Part shown: positions 1 to 8,736 of the stretch, piece by piece
Layout of the letters: the number at the start of each line of letters is the position of its first letter
Numbering within the stretch: position 1 is the stretch's first letter
NCBI RefSeq assembly: GCF_005048225.1
Contig: NZ_SUNI01000002.1
Span: 186,001 to 250,000 of the forward strand
Length of the DNA stretch: 64,000 nucleotides
Source of the DNA: Paracoccus gahaiensis
GTDB lineage: Bacteria; Pseudomonadota; Alphaproteobacteria; Rhodobacterales; Rhodobacteraceae
Direction: 5' to 3'
Notes under the pieces: model-generated
What the model saw: the letters and a program-made list of their open reading frames with translations, nothing else
Database searches by the model: none
Told to the model about the DNA's origin: nothing
Made by a program: the position numbers and the translations under genes

Positions 1-339
1 CTGCTGAAGGGCCGCGAGCTGACCGAGCGCATCCTGACCCGCGCGCCGGATCTGGATTTCCTCTATTTCTCGAACGACATGATCGGGGCGGGTGGGCTAC
101 TGCACTGCCTGGACAAGGGCATGGACATTCCGGGCCGGATCGGGCTGGCGGGCTTCAACGGGGTCGATCTGCTGGACGGGCTGCCGATCCGGCTGGCCAC
201 CACCGATGCCCGGCGCGTCGATGTGGGGCGGCGTGCGGCGCGGCTGGTCTCGGGCAAGGATGTCGCGCCCGAGAACCGGATCATCGCGCTGACGCCGACC
301 TTCCTGCCGGGCGACACGATCCGCGCCGTGCCCGGCTGA
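1..339 (+). CDS. LacI-family transcriptional regulator, C-terminal fragment (5' end outside window)
   Basis: The reading frame is open from base 1 to a TGA at 337-339, giving about 112 residues of the effector-binding half of a LacI/GalR regulator. The signature is a segment reading FLYFSNDMIGAGGL (residues 21-34), followed by a glycine-rich stretch ending GLAGFNGVDLLDGL, typical of the periplasmic-binding-protein fold of sugar-responsive repressors such as GntR/GntH. The DNA-binding head lies upstream of the window, so neither the effector nor the operator can be judged. The next gene starts 60 bases downstream on the same strand and is unrelated in function. I am sure of the family and not of the target. 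Confidence 0.8.
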   Translation: MLKGRELTERILTRAPDLDFLYFSNDMIGAGGLLHCLDKGMDIPGRIGLAGFNGVDLLDGLPIRLATTDARRVDVGRRAARLVSGKDVAPENRIIALTPTFLPGDTIRAVPG

Positions 340-398
340 TCGCTGTGCCGCAGCGGGTCCGGCTTGTGACAAGGCCGGCTTCCGCCTATCTCTGATCC

Positions 399-1208
399 AT
401 GCGTATTCCCCTCATCTCCCGCCTTCTGTCCCGTCGGCCGCGCGTTGCGGTCCTTCGCCTGTCCGGCACCATCGGCGGATCGGGCCGGGGGGGCGGGCTG
501 AACGACGCGGCCTTGGCCCCCCTGATCGAGCGCGCCTTCAAGCGCGGCAAGCCCCTGGCGGTGGCGCTGATCGTCAACTCTCCGGGCGGATCGCCGGTGC
601 AGTCCTCGCTGATCGCCGCCCGGATCCGGCGGCTGGCGGAGGAGACGAAAACCCCCGTCCATGCCTTTGTCGAGGATGTGGCGGCCTCGGGCGGCTACTG
701 GCTGGCCTGCGCGGCGGATGACATCTGGGCCGATGATAGCTCGATCCTGGGCTCGATCGGGGTGATCTCGGCCGGTTTCGGTTTTCACGAGCTGATCGAC
801 AAATGGGGGATCGAGCGGCGGGTGCATACGGCGGGGGAATCCAAATCGACGCTGGACCCGTTCCGCCCGCAATCGCCCGAGGATGTCGCCCGGCTGCACA
901 CGATCCTGGAACCCATCCACGCCGCCTTCAAGGATCATGTCCGGTCCCGGCGCGGGGCGCGGCTGGCCATCGATCAGGACCTGTTCACCGGCGCCTTCTG
1001 GGCCGGGCGCGAGGCCGTGCGTCTTGGGCTGGCCGATGGCATCGCCCATCCGGTGCCCAAGCTGAAGGCGCTTTACGGCGACAAGATCCGCTTCGAAGTC
1101 CACGGCATGCGCCGGCCCCTGCTGCGCCGCCTCGGGCTCTCCGCCGAGGCGCTGCTGGATGCCGCCGAAGACCGCGCCGCCTTCCAGCGCTTTGGAACCC
1201 GGGGATGA
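399..1208 (+). CDS. S49 family serine peptidase (SppA/SohB type)
   Basis: A 269-residue protein of the S49 family, which cuts membrane-embedded remnants such as signal peptides using a Ser/Lys dyad. The nucleophile lies in the motif VAASGGYW (Ser97) and the candidate general-base lysine is Lys149 in GESKS. The 52-residue spacing is the one known for single-domain SppA. An oxyanion-type NSPGGS motif is at 60-65. I see no convincing N-terminal membrane helix, so the protein may be peripheral, and no strong ribosome-binding site precedes the ATG. The stop overlaps the start of the 39-codon gene at 1205 (ATGA), suggesting coupled translation. Confidence 0.88.
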   Translation: MRIPLISRLLSRRPRVAVLRLSGTIGGSGRGGGLNDAALAPLIERAFKRGKPLAVALIVNSPGGSPVQSSLIAARIRRLAEETKTPVHAFVEDVAASGGYWLACAADDIWADDSSILGSIGVISAGFGFHELIDKWGIERRVHTAGESKSTLDPFRPQSPEDVARLHTILEPIHAAFKDHVRSRRGARLAIDQDLFTGAFWAGREAVRLGLADGIAHPVPKLKALYGDKIRFEVHGMRRPLLRRLGLSAEALLDAAEDRAAFQRFGTRG

Positions 1209-1324
1209 GCCTGCGCGTCATCGTCCTGTTCCTGCTGGTCATGATCGTCATCGCCCTTCTGGGCGGTCCCGGCGCCCGGCGCATGTTGAAGAAGATTTTC
1301 GGGGTCGGACGACGTGATAAATGA
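1205..1324 (+). CDS. 39-residue single-span membrane peptide
   Basis: A very short gene starting at the ATG that shares ATGA with the stop of the S49 peptidase. The product begins with a hydrophobic segment (about residues 3-20, rich in V, L, I, M) and then a strongly basic tail with RR, KK and RRDK, so it should sit in the inner membrane with its positive end in the cytoplasm. Its last codons overlap the GTG start of the antiporter gene at 1314. The double overlap on both sides argues that it is translated as part of this operon. No known family comes to mind; function unknown. Confidence 0.65.
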   Translation: MSLRVIVLFLLVMIVIALLGGPGARRMLKKIFGVGRRDK

Positions 1325-2237
1325 GATTCTGCTGGTGCTGGGCGGCTTGGCCCTGCTGGTGCTGGGCGGCGACCTGCTGGTGCGGGGCGCGGTCAATCTG
1401 GCGCTGAAACTGGGCATGACGCCCCTTGTGGTGGGCCTGACCGTGGTGGCCTTCGGCACTTCGGCGCCCGAACTTCTGGTCTCGCTGTCGGCAGCGCTGC
1501 AGGGCTCCAGCGGCATCGCGATGGGCAATGTCGTCGGCTCCAACATCGCCAATGTGCTGGTGATCCTGGGGGTGACGGCGCTGATCTCGGTCATCGTGAC
1601 CAAGGGGCACGACCTGCGCGAAAGCTGGGCGATGATGATCGGCGCCTCGGTCCTTCTGATCGCGCTGTCCTTCGCCGGAGAGATCGGGCGCCTGCAGGGG
1701 ATCATCCTGCTGCTGGCCCTGGGCGCGGTCCTGTGGCGCCAGCTGACCACCGGGCGCGCCGAGCCCGGCGAACTGGAGGGCGCGGCCCTGGGCGCGGGCT
1801 GGGGCAAGATCATCTTCTGGCTGGTGGCCGGGCTGATCGCCCTGCCGATCGGCGCCAACCTGTTGGTGACCGGGGCGACCGTGATCGCCCGCGAGTTCGG
1901 CATCAGCGAGACGGTGATCGGCCTGACGCTGGTGGCCATCGGCACCTCGCTGCCGGAACTGGCGGCCTCGGTCGCGGCGGCGCTGCGGGGGCGGGCGGAC
2001 ATGGCGCTTGGCAATGTCGTCGGCTCGAACATCTTCAACATCCTGGCGATCCTGGGCATCACCACCGTGGTGGCGCCGCTGACCGTCCCGCCCGAGATGC
2101 TGCGGCTGGACCTGTGGGTCATGCTGGGATCCTCGCTGCTGCTGGCCCCGTTCCTGTTCCGCAGCCTCAGCCTGACGCGGATCGTGGGCGCGGTCTTCGT
2201 GCTGGCCTATGGCACCTATGCCTGGGTGCTGCTGTGA
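1314..2237 (+). CDS. calcium/sodium antiporter, CaCA superfamily (YrbG-like)
   Basis: A 307-residue inner-membrane antiporter with about ten hydrophobic segments. The two inverted alpha repeats that bind the ions are clear: GTSAPEL followed by GNVVGSNIANV near residues 44-80, and GTSLPEL followed by GNVVGSNIFNI near 210-245. The acidic residues in the two GTSxPEL motifs are the expected ion ligands. The start is a GTG at 1314 inside the end of the small membrane gene, and the stop overlaps the next gene's GTG (2234), so the block 399-3013 reads as one operon. By family it exchanges Ca2+ for Na+ or H+; the direction here is not determined by sequence. Confidence 0.9.
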   Translation: MINEILLVLGGLALLVLGGDLLVRGAVNLALKLGMTPLVVGLTVVAFGTSAPELLVSLSAALQGSSGIAMGNVVGSNIANVLVILGVTALISVIVTKGHDLRESWAMMIGASVLLIALSFAGEIGRLQGIILLLALGAVLWRQLTTGRAEPGELEGAALGAGWGKIIFWLVAGLIALPIGANLLVTGATVIAREFGISETVIGLTLVAIGTSLPELAASVAAALRGRADMALGNVVGSNIFNILAILGITTVVAPLTVPPEMLRLDLWVMLGSSLLLAPFLFRSLSLTRIVGAVFVLAYGTYAWVLL

Positions 2238-3013
2238 GGGGCACGGCGCTGGTCACCGGCGGCGCCCGCCGGCTTGGACGCGCCATGGTGCTGGAACTGG
2301 CGCGTCAGGGTCATGACGTCGCCATCCATTATGCGGGCTCGGCCAAGGCCGCCGAGGACACGGCCGACGAGGCGCAGGCCCTGGGCGTGCGGGCGCAGGT
2401 CTTTCAGGCCGACCTGCTGGACGCCGATGCCGCCGCCGCGCTGGTGCCGCGGGTGGCAGAAGCGATGGGGCCGTTGACGGTGCTGGTGAACAACGCCTCG
2501 ATCTTCGAGCATGACACGATCCGCAGCGCCACCATGGCGGGATGGGACCGCCATCTGGGCTCGAACCTCCGCGCCCCCTTCCAGCTGATCCAGGCCTTCG
2601 CCGCCCAGGCCCCCAATGCCGTTCCCGACGAGAATGGCGAGCCGCAGGCGCAGGCTCTGGTCGTCAACATGGTCGATCAGCGGGTGCTGAAGCCCACGCC
2701 CGAATTCATGACCTATTCGCTGGCCAAGGCGGCGCTGTGGTCGCTGACGCGTACCGCCGCGCAGGGACTGGCCCCCGACATCCGCGTGAACGCGATCGGA
2801 CCCGGCCCGACCCTGATCGGCACCCGGCAAAGCGCGGATCATTTCGCCGCCCAACGCGCCGCGACGGTGCTGGGCCGGGGCAGCGATCCGCAAGGCATCT
2901 CCCAGGCCCTGGCCTATCTGCTGGACGCGCGGGCGGTGACCGGGCAGCTGATCTGCGTGGACGGTGGCCAGCATCTGGCATGGCGCACCCCCGACATGCT
3001 GGAGCGCGGCTGA
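2234..3013 (+). CDS. SDR family oxidoreductase, pteridine-reductase/FolM-like
   Basis: A 259-residue short-chain dehydrogenase. The Rossmann nucleotide motif TGGARRLGRA begins at residue 6, NNAS follows the fourth strand, and the catalytic YSLAK (YxxxK) is present. An Arg pair in the first glycine loop suggests NADPH. The TGGARRLG start, and a C-terminal end reading VDGGQHL, resemble FolM/pteridine reductases that make tetrahydromonapterin or tetrahydrofolate, but the substrate cannot be proved. The GTG start overlaps the antiporter stop. The 304-base non-coding gap that follows separates it from uvrC. Confidence 0.85.
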   Translation: MRGTALVTGGARRLGRAMVLELARQGHDVAIHYAGSAKAAEDTADEAQALGVRAQVFQADLLDADAAAALVPRVAEAMGPLTVLVNNASIFEHDTIRSATMAGWDRHLGSNLRAPFQLIQAFAAQAPNAVPDENGEPQAQALVVNMVDQRVLKPTPEFMTYSLAKAALWSLTRTAAQGLAPDIRVNAIGPGPTLIGTRQSADHFAAQRAATVLGRGSDPQGISQALAYLLDARAVTGQLICVDGGQHLAWRTPDMLERG

Positions 3014-3036
3014 CGCACGTTACGGCAGGCGGCGCG

Positions 3037-3076
3037 GCGTCTTGTCCACGCACCGCAGGGACCGTGGACAAGGCGC
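3037..3076. repeat. 14-bp inverted repeat, terminator-like or protein-binding
   Basis: CTTGTCCACG (3041-3050) is matched perfectly by CGTGGACAAG (3063-3072) across a 12-base loop. The stem extends outward by a T-G wobble and three more pairs, to 3037 and 3076. It sits 23 bases after the SDR stop, where a terminator would be, but no T-run follows. The arms resemble degenerate DnaA boxes (TTGTCCACG). Confidence 0.6.
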
Positions 3077-3210
3077 GGATTCTGCAAGGTTTTTCCGTCC
3101 AGCCCCTAAAGTGGATATAAATTTTCCAGCAAAATCAAAGTCCTTTAGATATGCCTTAATATTGGGCAAGGTCACGGAACTGTAACGATTGCTGGCCGAC
3201 CACCCCTCTC

Positions 3211-3240
3211 CCCACAGCTCGCCCACAGGCTTATCCACAG
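3211..3240 (+). promoter_or_regulatory. CCACAG array with a perfect DnaA box
   Basis: CCACAG occurs at 3212, 3223 and 3235, that is every 11-12 bases (one helical turn). The last copy is inside TTATCCACAG, a perfect match to the DnaA box consensus TTATNCACA. It is 80 bases upstream of the uvrC start and next to the AT-rich block. It may be a DnaA-controlled promoter or a replication-related site; the sequence alone does not decide. Confidence 0.4.
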
Positions 3241-3317
3241 GTTTGGTGGAAAGCTTCCTGCTTGCGTCCGGTCCCCGGAACTTGCAGCGAGGGGCCAGAA
3301 TCACCACTCTGAAAGAC

Positions 3318-5168
3318 ATGACCCAGAAAACCGGCCACGCCCTGATCCAGGACTACCTCAAGACCCTCGACGCCAGCCCGGGCGTCTACCGGATGCTGGA
3401 TGCGTCCCAGGCCGTCCTCTATGTCGGCAAGGCGCGCGACCTGCGCGCGCGGGTGTCGAACTATGCCCGCCCCTCGGGGCATTCGGGGCGCATCGCGCGG
3501 ATGATCCGCGAGACGGCCAGCATGATGTTCCTGACCACCCGCACCGAGACCGAGGCCCTGCTGCTGGAGCAGAACCTGATCAAGCAGCTGAAGCCCCGCT
3601 ACAACGTGCTGCTGCGCGACGACAAGTCCTTCCCCAACATTCTGGTGGCCAAGTCCCACGGCTTTCCGCAGATCAAGAAGCACCGCGGCGCGAAGTCCGA
3701 AAAGGGCGACTATTACGGCCCCTTCGCCAGCGCAGGCGCGGTGAACCGCACGCTGACGCAGCTGCAGCGGGTCTTCCTGCTGCGCAACTGCACCGACAGC
3801 ACCTTCGAGTCGCGCACCCGCCCCTGCCTGCTGTTCCAGATCAAGCGCTGCAGCGCGCCCTGCGTGGGGCGGATCACCGAACCCGACTACAACGCGCTGG
3901 TCAGCGATGCCGAGCGTTTCCTGCAGGGCAAGACGACCACCATCCAGTCCGATCTGGCCGCCGAGATGGCCAAGGCCGCCGAACAGATGGAATATGAACG
4001 CGCCGCCGCGTTGCGCGACCGCATCAAGGCGCTGACCGCCGTGCAGTCGGTGCAGGCCATCAACCCTAAGGGCGTGGCCGAGGCCGATATCGTGGCCCTG
4101 CACATGGAAGGCGGGCAGGCCTGCGTGCAGGTCTTCTTCATCCGCGGCAACCAAAGCTGGGGGAACCGCGATTTCTATCCGCGCCTCGGCGGGGCGGAAA
4201 GCCCGGACGAGGTCATGCAGGCGTTCCTCGTGCAGTTCTACGACGACAAGCCGCCACCGCGACAGATCCTGCTGTCCCATGCGCCCGAGGATCCGGAACT
4301 GGCCGCCGACATCCTCTCGGACCGCGCGCGGCGCCGGGTCGAGGTGCTGGTGCCCCAACGCGGCGAGAAATCCGACCTGGTGACCAATGCCCTGCGCAAT
4401 GCCCGCGAGAGCCTCGCGCGGCGCATGTCGGAAAGCGCGACCCAGGCCCGGCTGCTGGAGGGATTGGCCGAGGCCTTTGATCTGCCGGTCGCGCCGCGCC
4501 GGATCGAGGTCTATGACAACAGCCACATCATGGGCACCAACGCGGTCGGCGGCATGATCGTCGCGGGCCCCGAGGGCTGGATCAAGAACCAGTACCGCAA
4601 GTTCAACATCAAGGGCACCGAGATCACGCCGGGCGACGATTTCGGCATGATGAAGGAGGTGCTGATGCGCCGCTTTCAGCGCCTGCTGAAGGAGGATCCC
4701 GACCGCCAGACCGAGGCCTGGCCCGACCTGCTGCTGATCGACGGCGGCGCGGGCCAGGTGAGCGCGGTCGAGGAGATCATGGCCGAGCTGGGCGTCGAGG
4801 ACATCCCGATGATCGGCGTCGCCAAGGGCCAGGACCGCGACCACGGCAAGGAGGAGTTCCACCGCCCCGGCAAGCGGCCCTTCGCGCTGCGCATGAACGA
4901 CCCGGTGCTGTATTTCGTCCAGCGCCTGCGTGACGAGGCGCATCGTTGGGCCATCGGCACCCACCGCGCCAAGCGCGCCAAGGCTGTGATGGCCAATCCC
5001 CTGGACGAGATCGCGGGCATCGGGGCGGCCCGCAAGCGCGCGCTGCTGACCCATTTCGGCAGCGCCAAGGCGGTCAGCCGCGCGGGCCTGACCGACCTGC
5101 TGGCCGCGCCCGGCATCTCGGCCGCGATGGCGCAGAGGGTGCATGATCACTTCAATCCCCGGGGGTGA
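3318..5168 (+). CDS. uvrC: excinuclease ABC subunit C
   Basis: UvrC makes both incisions around DNA lesions in nucleotide excision repair. The 616-residue product has the GIY-YIG nuclease domain near the N-terminus (PGVYRM and [10 protein letters not shown]), the UVR helical domain that binds UvrB (about 205-240, [12 protein letters not shown]), and the RNase H-like second nuclease ([10 protein letters not shown] and [10 protein letters not shown]). Two C-terminal helix-hairpin-helix motifs follow. I chose the ATG at 3318 (MTQKTGHAL) because it gives the usual family length and the upstream in-frame codons from 3189 look non-coding. No GTTC-N7-GTTC SOS box is visible upstream. pgsA, moaD and moaE follow on the same strand, a linkage I believe is common in this family. 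Confidence 0.97.
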   Translation: MTQKTGHALIQDYLKTLDASPGVYRMLDASQAVLYVGKARDLRARVSNYARPSGHSGRIARMIRETASMMFLTTRTETEALLLEQNLIKQLKPRYNVLLRDDKSFPNILVAKSHGFPQIKKHRGAKSEKGDYYGPFASAGAVNRTLTQLQRVFLLRNCTDSTFESRTRPCLLFQIKRCSAPCVGRITEPDYNALVSDAERFLQGKTTTIQSDLAAEMAKAAEQMEYERAAALRDRIKALTAVQSVQAINPKGVAEADIVALHMEGGQACVQVFFIRGNQSWGNRDFYPRLGGAESPDEVMQAFLVQFYDDKPPPRQILLSHAPEDPELAADILSDRARRRVEVLVPQRGEKSDLVTNALRNARESLARRMSESATQARLLEGLAEAFDLPVAPRRIEVYDNSHIMGTNAVGGMIVAGPEGWIKNQYRKFNIKGTEITPGDDFGMMKEVLMRRFQRLLKEDPDRQTEAWPDLLLIDGGAGQVSAVEEIMAELGVEDIPMIGVAKGQDRDHGKEEFHRPGKRPFALRMNDPVLYFVQRLRDEAHRWAIGTHRAKRAKAVMANPLDEIAGIGAARKRALLTHFGSAKAVSRAGLTDLLAAPGISAAMAQRVHDHFNPRG

Positions 5169-5186
5169 GGGGTGGCTGGACATGCC

Positions 5187-5232
5187 CAAAGCCGGGGGCC
5201 AGCCCCCGGACCCCCGGGATATTTCGGGACCA
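5187..5232 (+). repeat. intergenic GGGATATTT repeat with GC hairpin
   Basis: Member of the dispersed repeat family of this window. The hairpin CCGGGGGC/GCCCCCGG (5192-5209) is followed by ACCCCCGGGATATTTCGGGACCAA. It lies 20-60 bases after the uvrC stop, where it could end transcription. Confidence 0.7.
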
Positions 5233-5366
5233 ATGCAGGGGGAACCGAAGCGAGCGGTGCCGGCCTGCGGACCGGGGCATCGGGGATCGGTCACGGTTTC
5301 GGGGGGCACGGGCGGGCGGCGGCATCCCCCCTTTCCAAGCGCGGCGACAGCGACTAGCGTGCCCCC

Positions 5367-5999
5367 ATGCGCTGGAACCTTCCCAATCTTCTGACCCTTC
5401 TTCGTCTGCTGGCCGCCCCGGGCGTGCCGCTGATGTTCCTGTATTTCCATCGGCCTTGGGCGGATTGGGCGGCGCTGGCACTGTTCTTGCTGGCGGCGAT
5501 CACCGACTGGTTCGACGGCTACCTGGCCCGCGCCTGGAAGCAGGAGAGCCGCTTCGGCGCCGCCATGGACCCGATCGCCGACAAGGCGATGGTGGTGATC
5601 GCGCTGGTCGTGATCACCGGCTATTCCGGCATGAACCCCTGGCTGATCCTGCCGGTGACGGTGATCCTGTTCCGCGAGGTCTTCGTGTCGGGCCTGCGCG
5701 AATTCCTGGGCGACAAGTCGCGCATGCTGGCCGTGACCAATCTGGCCAAGTGGAAGACGACGCTGCAGATGGTCGCGATCTCGGTCCTGTTCCTGGCGAC
5801 GGGGCTGGCCTATGTCGAACACGGCCACGCCCCCCGCGTGGGCGAGACGGGGCTGGTCTGGTCGGGCAGCTGGGCGGCGCTGGCCACCTATGCCGGGCTG
5901 ACGCTGATCTGGATCGCGGCGGCGCTGACCGCCTGGACGGGCTGGGATTACTTCGTCAAGGCGCGGCCCTTCCTGAAGGATCCGGGCCATGACGATTGA
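5367..5999 (+). CDS. pgsA: CDP-diacylglycerol--glycerol-3-phosphate 3-phosphatidyltransferase
   Basis: PgsA makes phosphatidylglycerol phosphate from CDP-diacylglycerol and glycerol 3-phosphate at the inner membrane, the committed step to phosphatidylglycerol and cardiolipin. The 210-residue protein has the full CDP-alcohol phosphotransferase signature D-x2-D-G-x2-A-R-x8-G-x3-D-x3-D: TDWFDGYLAR followed by FGAAMDPIADK near residues 46-74. Several hydrophobic helices surround it. The last codons overlap the moaD start by 11 bases, so the two are co-transcribed although unrelated in function. Confidence 0.95.
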   Translation: MRWNLPNLLTLLRLLAAPGVPLMFLYFHRPWADWAALALFLLAAITDWFDGYLARAWKQESRFGAAMDPIADKAMVVIALVVITGYSGMNPWLILPVTVILFREVFVSGLREFLGDKSRMLAVTNLAKWKTTLQMVAISVLFLATGLAYVEHGHAPRVGETGLVWSGSWAALATYAGLTLIWIAAALTAWTGWDYFVKARPFLKDPGHDD

Positions 6000-6240
6000 G
6001 ATCCTGTATTTCGCCGCTCTGCGCGAGCGCGTGGGCCATCCGCGCGAGACGGTGACCAGCGACGCGCGGACGCCCCGCGATCTGGTGGCCGAGCTGGCCG
6101 CCCGGTCCGATGGCCATGCGGCGGCCTTCGCCGACATGGCCGCGCTGCGCTGCGCCGTGGACCAGCAGCTGACCGATCTGGACGCGCCCCTGGGGCAGCC
6201 GCGCGAGGTGGCCTTCTTTCCCCCGATGACCGGCGGCTGA
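5989..6240 (+). CDS. moaD: molybdopterin synthase sulfur carrier subunit
   Basis: MoaD is the small ubiquitin-like subunit that carries the thiocarboxylate sulfur used to make the dithiolene of molybdopterin. The product is 83 residues and ends in the diagnostic Gly-Gly (PPMTGG), which must be the free C-terminus for adenylation by MoeB and thiolation. The start ATG lies inside pgsA, with AAGGATCC as a plausible ribosome-binding site. moaE begins 6 bases after the stop, giving the normal two-subunit gene pair. Confidence 0.95.
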   Translation: MTIEILYFAALRERVGHPRETVTSDARTPRDLVAELAARSDGHAAAFADMAALRCAVDQQLTDLDAPLGQPREVAFFPPMTGG

Positions 6241-6246
6241 GGCCTC

Positions 6247-6681
6247 ATGTCGGCCCGGGTCCAGACCGCGCCCTTTGATCTGGCCACCGAGCTTGCGGGC
6301 TTTGGCGCGGGGGCGGGCGCCGTGGTGACCTTCACCGGCCTTGTGCGCGACGACACCGGCAGCCTGGCCGCGCTGGAGATCGAGCATTATCCCGGCATGA
6401 CCGAGCGCGCGCTGACGGATTACGGGCAGGCCGCCGCCGCCCGCTTCGGCCTTTGTGACTGGCGCATCGTGCATCGCCATGGCCGCATCGCGACGGGCCA
6501 GCCGATCATGATGGTGGCCACCGCCGCCCGCCACCGCCGTGCGGCCTTCGAGGCGGCGGATTACCTGATGGACTGGCTGAAATCCCGCGCCCCCTTCTGG
6601 AAGCGCGAGATCGGCCAGGACGGCGCGGCGCGATGGGTGGCGGCCAAGACCGACGACGAAGACTCGCTGGCCCGGTGGTGA
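6247..6681 (+). CDS. moaE: molybdopterin synthase catalytic subunit
   Basis: MoaE pairs with MoaD to insert two sulfurs into precursor Z (cPMP) during molybdenum cofactor synthesis. The 144-residue product shows the family landmarks FTGLVRD near residue 35, EHYPGM in the middle, WRIVHRHG, and the C-terminal KSRAPFWKRE with the lysine used in catalysis. The distance to moaD (6 bases) supports one transcript. No frame damage is visible. Confidence 0.95.
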   Translation: MSARVQTAPFDLATELAGFGAGAGAVVTFTGLVRDDTGSLAALEIEHYPGMTERALTDYGQAAAARFGLCDWRIVHRHGRIATGQPIMMVATAARHRRAAFEAADYLMDWLKSRAPFWKREIGQDGAARWVAAKTDDEDSLARW

Positions 6682-6715
6682 GCGCCCGGCGCCCCGTCCT
6701 TGCGGCCGCGCGGCC

Positions 6716-7222
6716 ATGATCCGGCCCCGCCTGCAGGCGATGCTGCGCGCGAATGCCGAACTGCTGGTTTTTGCGGGGCTGGCACTGTTCGGCCTGTGGG
6801 TGGCCTTCTGGGGCGGCTGGTTCTTTGCCGCGCTCGGCGTGGCGGTGGCGCTGGTCGGCGGCAGCCTGGCGCTCGGGGCGCTGCGGCGGGGGCCGTTCCG
6901 GCGTCCCGTGGGGGCGCCGGGCGTGGTCGAGATCGTCGAGGGCGCGATCCGCTATTACGGCGCCACCGAGATGGGCGGCGAGATCCCGCTGCGCGACTTG
7001 GTCGAGATCCGCCTGCTGCGCCTCGAGGGCCGCGTGCATTGGCGGCTGCGCAGCCAGACGGCCGAGGCCCTGCTGATCCCCGTCGATGCGGCGGGCGCCT
7101 CGGCGCTGGCCGATGCCTTCACCGCACTGCCCGGCTTGCACATGGGCACCGTCTCGGCGGCGCTGGCGCAGGTGGCCGATCAGGGCGAGGCGATGCGCAC
7201 CGTTTGGCGCAGGCCGGTCTGA
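6716..7222 (+). CDS. hypothetical membrane protein, 168 residues
   Basis: The product begins with two hydrophobic segments (about 15-35 and 38-60) separated by a short WGG turn. A soluble domain of about 100 residues follows that alternates acidic and basic positions and looks like a mixed alpha/beta fold (EGAIRYYGATEMGGEIPLRDL). It does not match a named family that I can recognise. Coding potential is supported by its position between moaE and gshA on the same strand and by consistent codon bias. The ATG at 6716 lacks a clear ribosome-binding site. Confidence 0.75.
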   Translation: MIRPRLQAMLRANAELLVFAGLALFGLWVAFWGGWFFAALGVAVALVGGSLALGALRRGPFRRPVGAPGVVEIVEGAIRYYGATEMGGEIPLRDLVEIRLLRLEGRVHWRLRSQTAEALLIPVDAAGASALADAFTALPGLHMGTVSAALAQVADQGEAMRTVWRRPV

Positions 7223-7291
7223 CGCGGCTTGACTTGACCGGCGGGCATTGCCACCTGTGGCCGACCGAAACGCAAGAAAGGCCTCTGCCCC

Positions 7292-8662
7292 ATGTCCATA
7301 CCCCAGCAGGGCGGCGGCCCCATCGAACATCGCGACCAGCTGGCCGCCTATATCGCCAGCGGCGAAAAGCCCAAGGCCGACTGGCGCATCGGTGTCGAGC
7401 ACGAGAAGTTCGGCTATGACGATGCGGGCAAGATGCCCTTGCCCTACGAGGGGCCGGTGTCGATCACGGCGATGCTGGAGGGGCTGCGCGACCGCTTCAA
7501 CTGGACCCCGGTGCTGGAGGCGGGCAAGCTGATCGGGCTGGAGCGCGACGGCGCCAATGTCAGCCTGGAGCCGGGCGGGCAGCTGGAGCTGTCCGGCGCG
7601 CCGCTGGAGACGATCCACCAGACCTGCGACGAGGTGAACGGCCATCTGGCCGAGGTCGAGGCCGTGGCCCATGACATCGGCGCGGGCTTCATCGGCTTGG
7701 GCGCGGCGCCCATATGGGCGGCCTCCGACATGCCGATGATGCCCAAGGGGCGCTATCGGCTGATGACCGACTACATGGGGCGCGTGGGCACGTTGGGCAC
7801 GCAGATGATGTACCGGACCTGCACCGTGCAGGTGAACCTGGACTTCGCCTCCGAGGCCGACATGGTGCAGAAGATGCGCGTGGCGCTGGCTTTGCAGCCG
7901 GTGGCGACCGCGCTTTTCGCCAATTCGCCCTTCCTGGACAACAAGCCCAACGGGATGAAATCCTGGCGGGCGCATATCTGGCAGAACCTGGACGGCGCGC
8001 GCACGGGCATGCTGCCCTTCGTCTTCGAGGAGGGCTTCGGCTATGAGGCCTGGGTCGATTACGTGCTGAACGTGCCGATGTATTTCGTCTATCGCGACGG
8101 GAAATACATCGACGCCCTGGGCCAGAGCTTCAGGGATTTCCTGAACGGTCGCCTGCCGGCCCTGCCGGGCGAGGTGCCGACCCTGTCGGACTGGGCCGAT
8201 CACATGACGACCGTCTTCCCCGAGGCGCGGGTCAAGAAATACATCGAGATGCGCGGCGCCGATGGTGGCCCCTGGCGGCGGCTATGCGCGCTGCCGGCGC
8301 TATGGGTCGGGCTGACCTATGATCAGGGCGCGCTGGACGCGGCCTGGGATCTGGTCAAGGGCTGGGACGCCGAGACCCGCGAGGGGCTGCGCGTGGCCGC
8401 CGGCCGCGACGGGCTGCAGGCGCAGGCCGGCGGCGTGAAGATGCACGATCTGGCCCGCGAGGTGCTGGCCATCGCCGAAGGGGGCCTCAAGGCCCGCGCG
8501 CGGTCCGGCAATGACGGGCTGGTGCCGGACGAGACGCATTTCCTCAATGCGCTGAAGGAAAGCGTGGACAGCGGCAAGGTACCCGCCGACGAGCTGCTGG
8601 AGAAATATCAGGGCGTCTGGGGCGGGGATCTGTCGCGGATCTACGACGAATACTCCTATTGA
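7292..8662 (+). CDS. gshA: glutamate--cysteine ligase (plant/alphaproteobacterial type)
   Basis: This enzyme joins L-glutamate and L-cysteine with ATP, the first and limiting step of glutathione synthesis. The 456-residue product belongs to the plant-like class rather than the E. coli class: the N-terminal KADWRIGVEHEKFGYD, the EPGGQLELSGAP segment, TVQVNLDF and the PNGMKSWRAHIWQNLD stretch are all typical. Plant forms are redox-regulated by disulfides; whether this one is cannot be told. A ribosome-binding site (AAGAAAGG) lies near 7272. The cell also has a YghU-type glutathione transferase (37495-38358), which fits glutathione use. Confidence 0.93.
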   Translation: MSIPQQGGGPIEHRDQLAAYIASGEKPKADWRIGVEHEKFGYDDAGKMPLPYEGPVSITAMLEGLRDRFNWTPVLEAGKLIGLERDGANVSLEPGGQLELSGAPLETIHQTCDEVNGHLAEVEAVAHDIGAGFIGLGAAPIWAASDMPMMPKGRYRLMTDYMGRVGTLGTQMMYRTCTVQVNLDFASEADMVQKMRVALALQPVATALFANSPFLDNKPNGMKSWRAHIWQNLDGARTGMLPFVFEEGFGYEAWVDYVLNVPMYFVYRDGKYIDALGQSFRDFLNGRLPALPGEVPTLSDWADHMTTVFPEARVKKYIEMRGADGGPWRRLCALPALWVGLTYDQGALDAAWDLVKGWDAETREGLRVAAGRDGLQAQAGGVKMHDLAREVLAIAEGGLKARARSGNDGLVPDETHFLNALKESVDSGKVPADELLEKYQGVWGGDLSRIYDEYSY

Positions 8663-8736
8663 CCCGGTGAGCTGCGGCGAGGGCTTCGGGGCGGCGCCCT
8701 GCCTCTGCCGAACCCCGCGATCTTGGGCCGGTCAGA

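Larger units (their letters stand above)
3014..3317. other. 304-bp non-coding region between SDR gene and uvrC
   Basis: This gap holds no convincing gene. It contains a strong hairpin (3037-3076), an unusually AT-rich block of about 75 bases (3112-3186, with TATAAATTTT and TTAATATT in an otherwise very GC-rich sequence), and a cluster of CCACAG repeats ending in a perfect DnaA-type box TTATCCACA at 3231-3239. A possible -10 (TATAAA near 3114) could serve uvrC. Confidence 0.7.

Noticed and set aside
3189-3317. N-terminal extension of UvrC by 43 codons
   Set aside because: It would run through the DnaA-like boxes, is not UvrC-like, and the ATG at 3318 gives the usual length.
3231-6356. 1041-codon open frame on the minus strand
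   Set aside because: Antisense to uvrC, pgsA and moaD, all of which have clear family motifs; the frame itself shows none.
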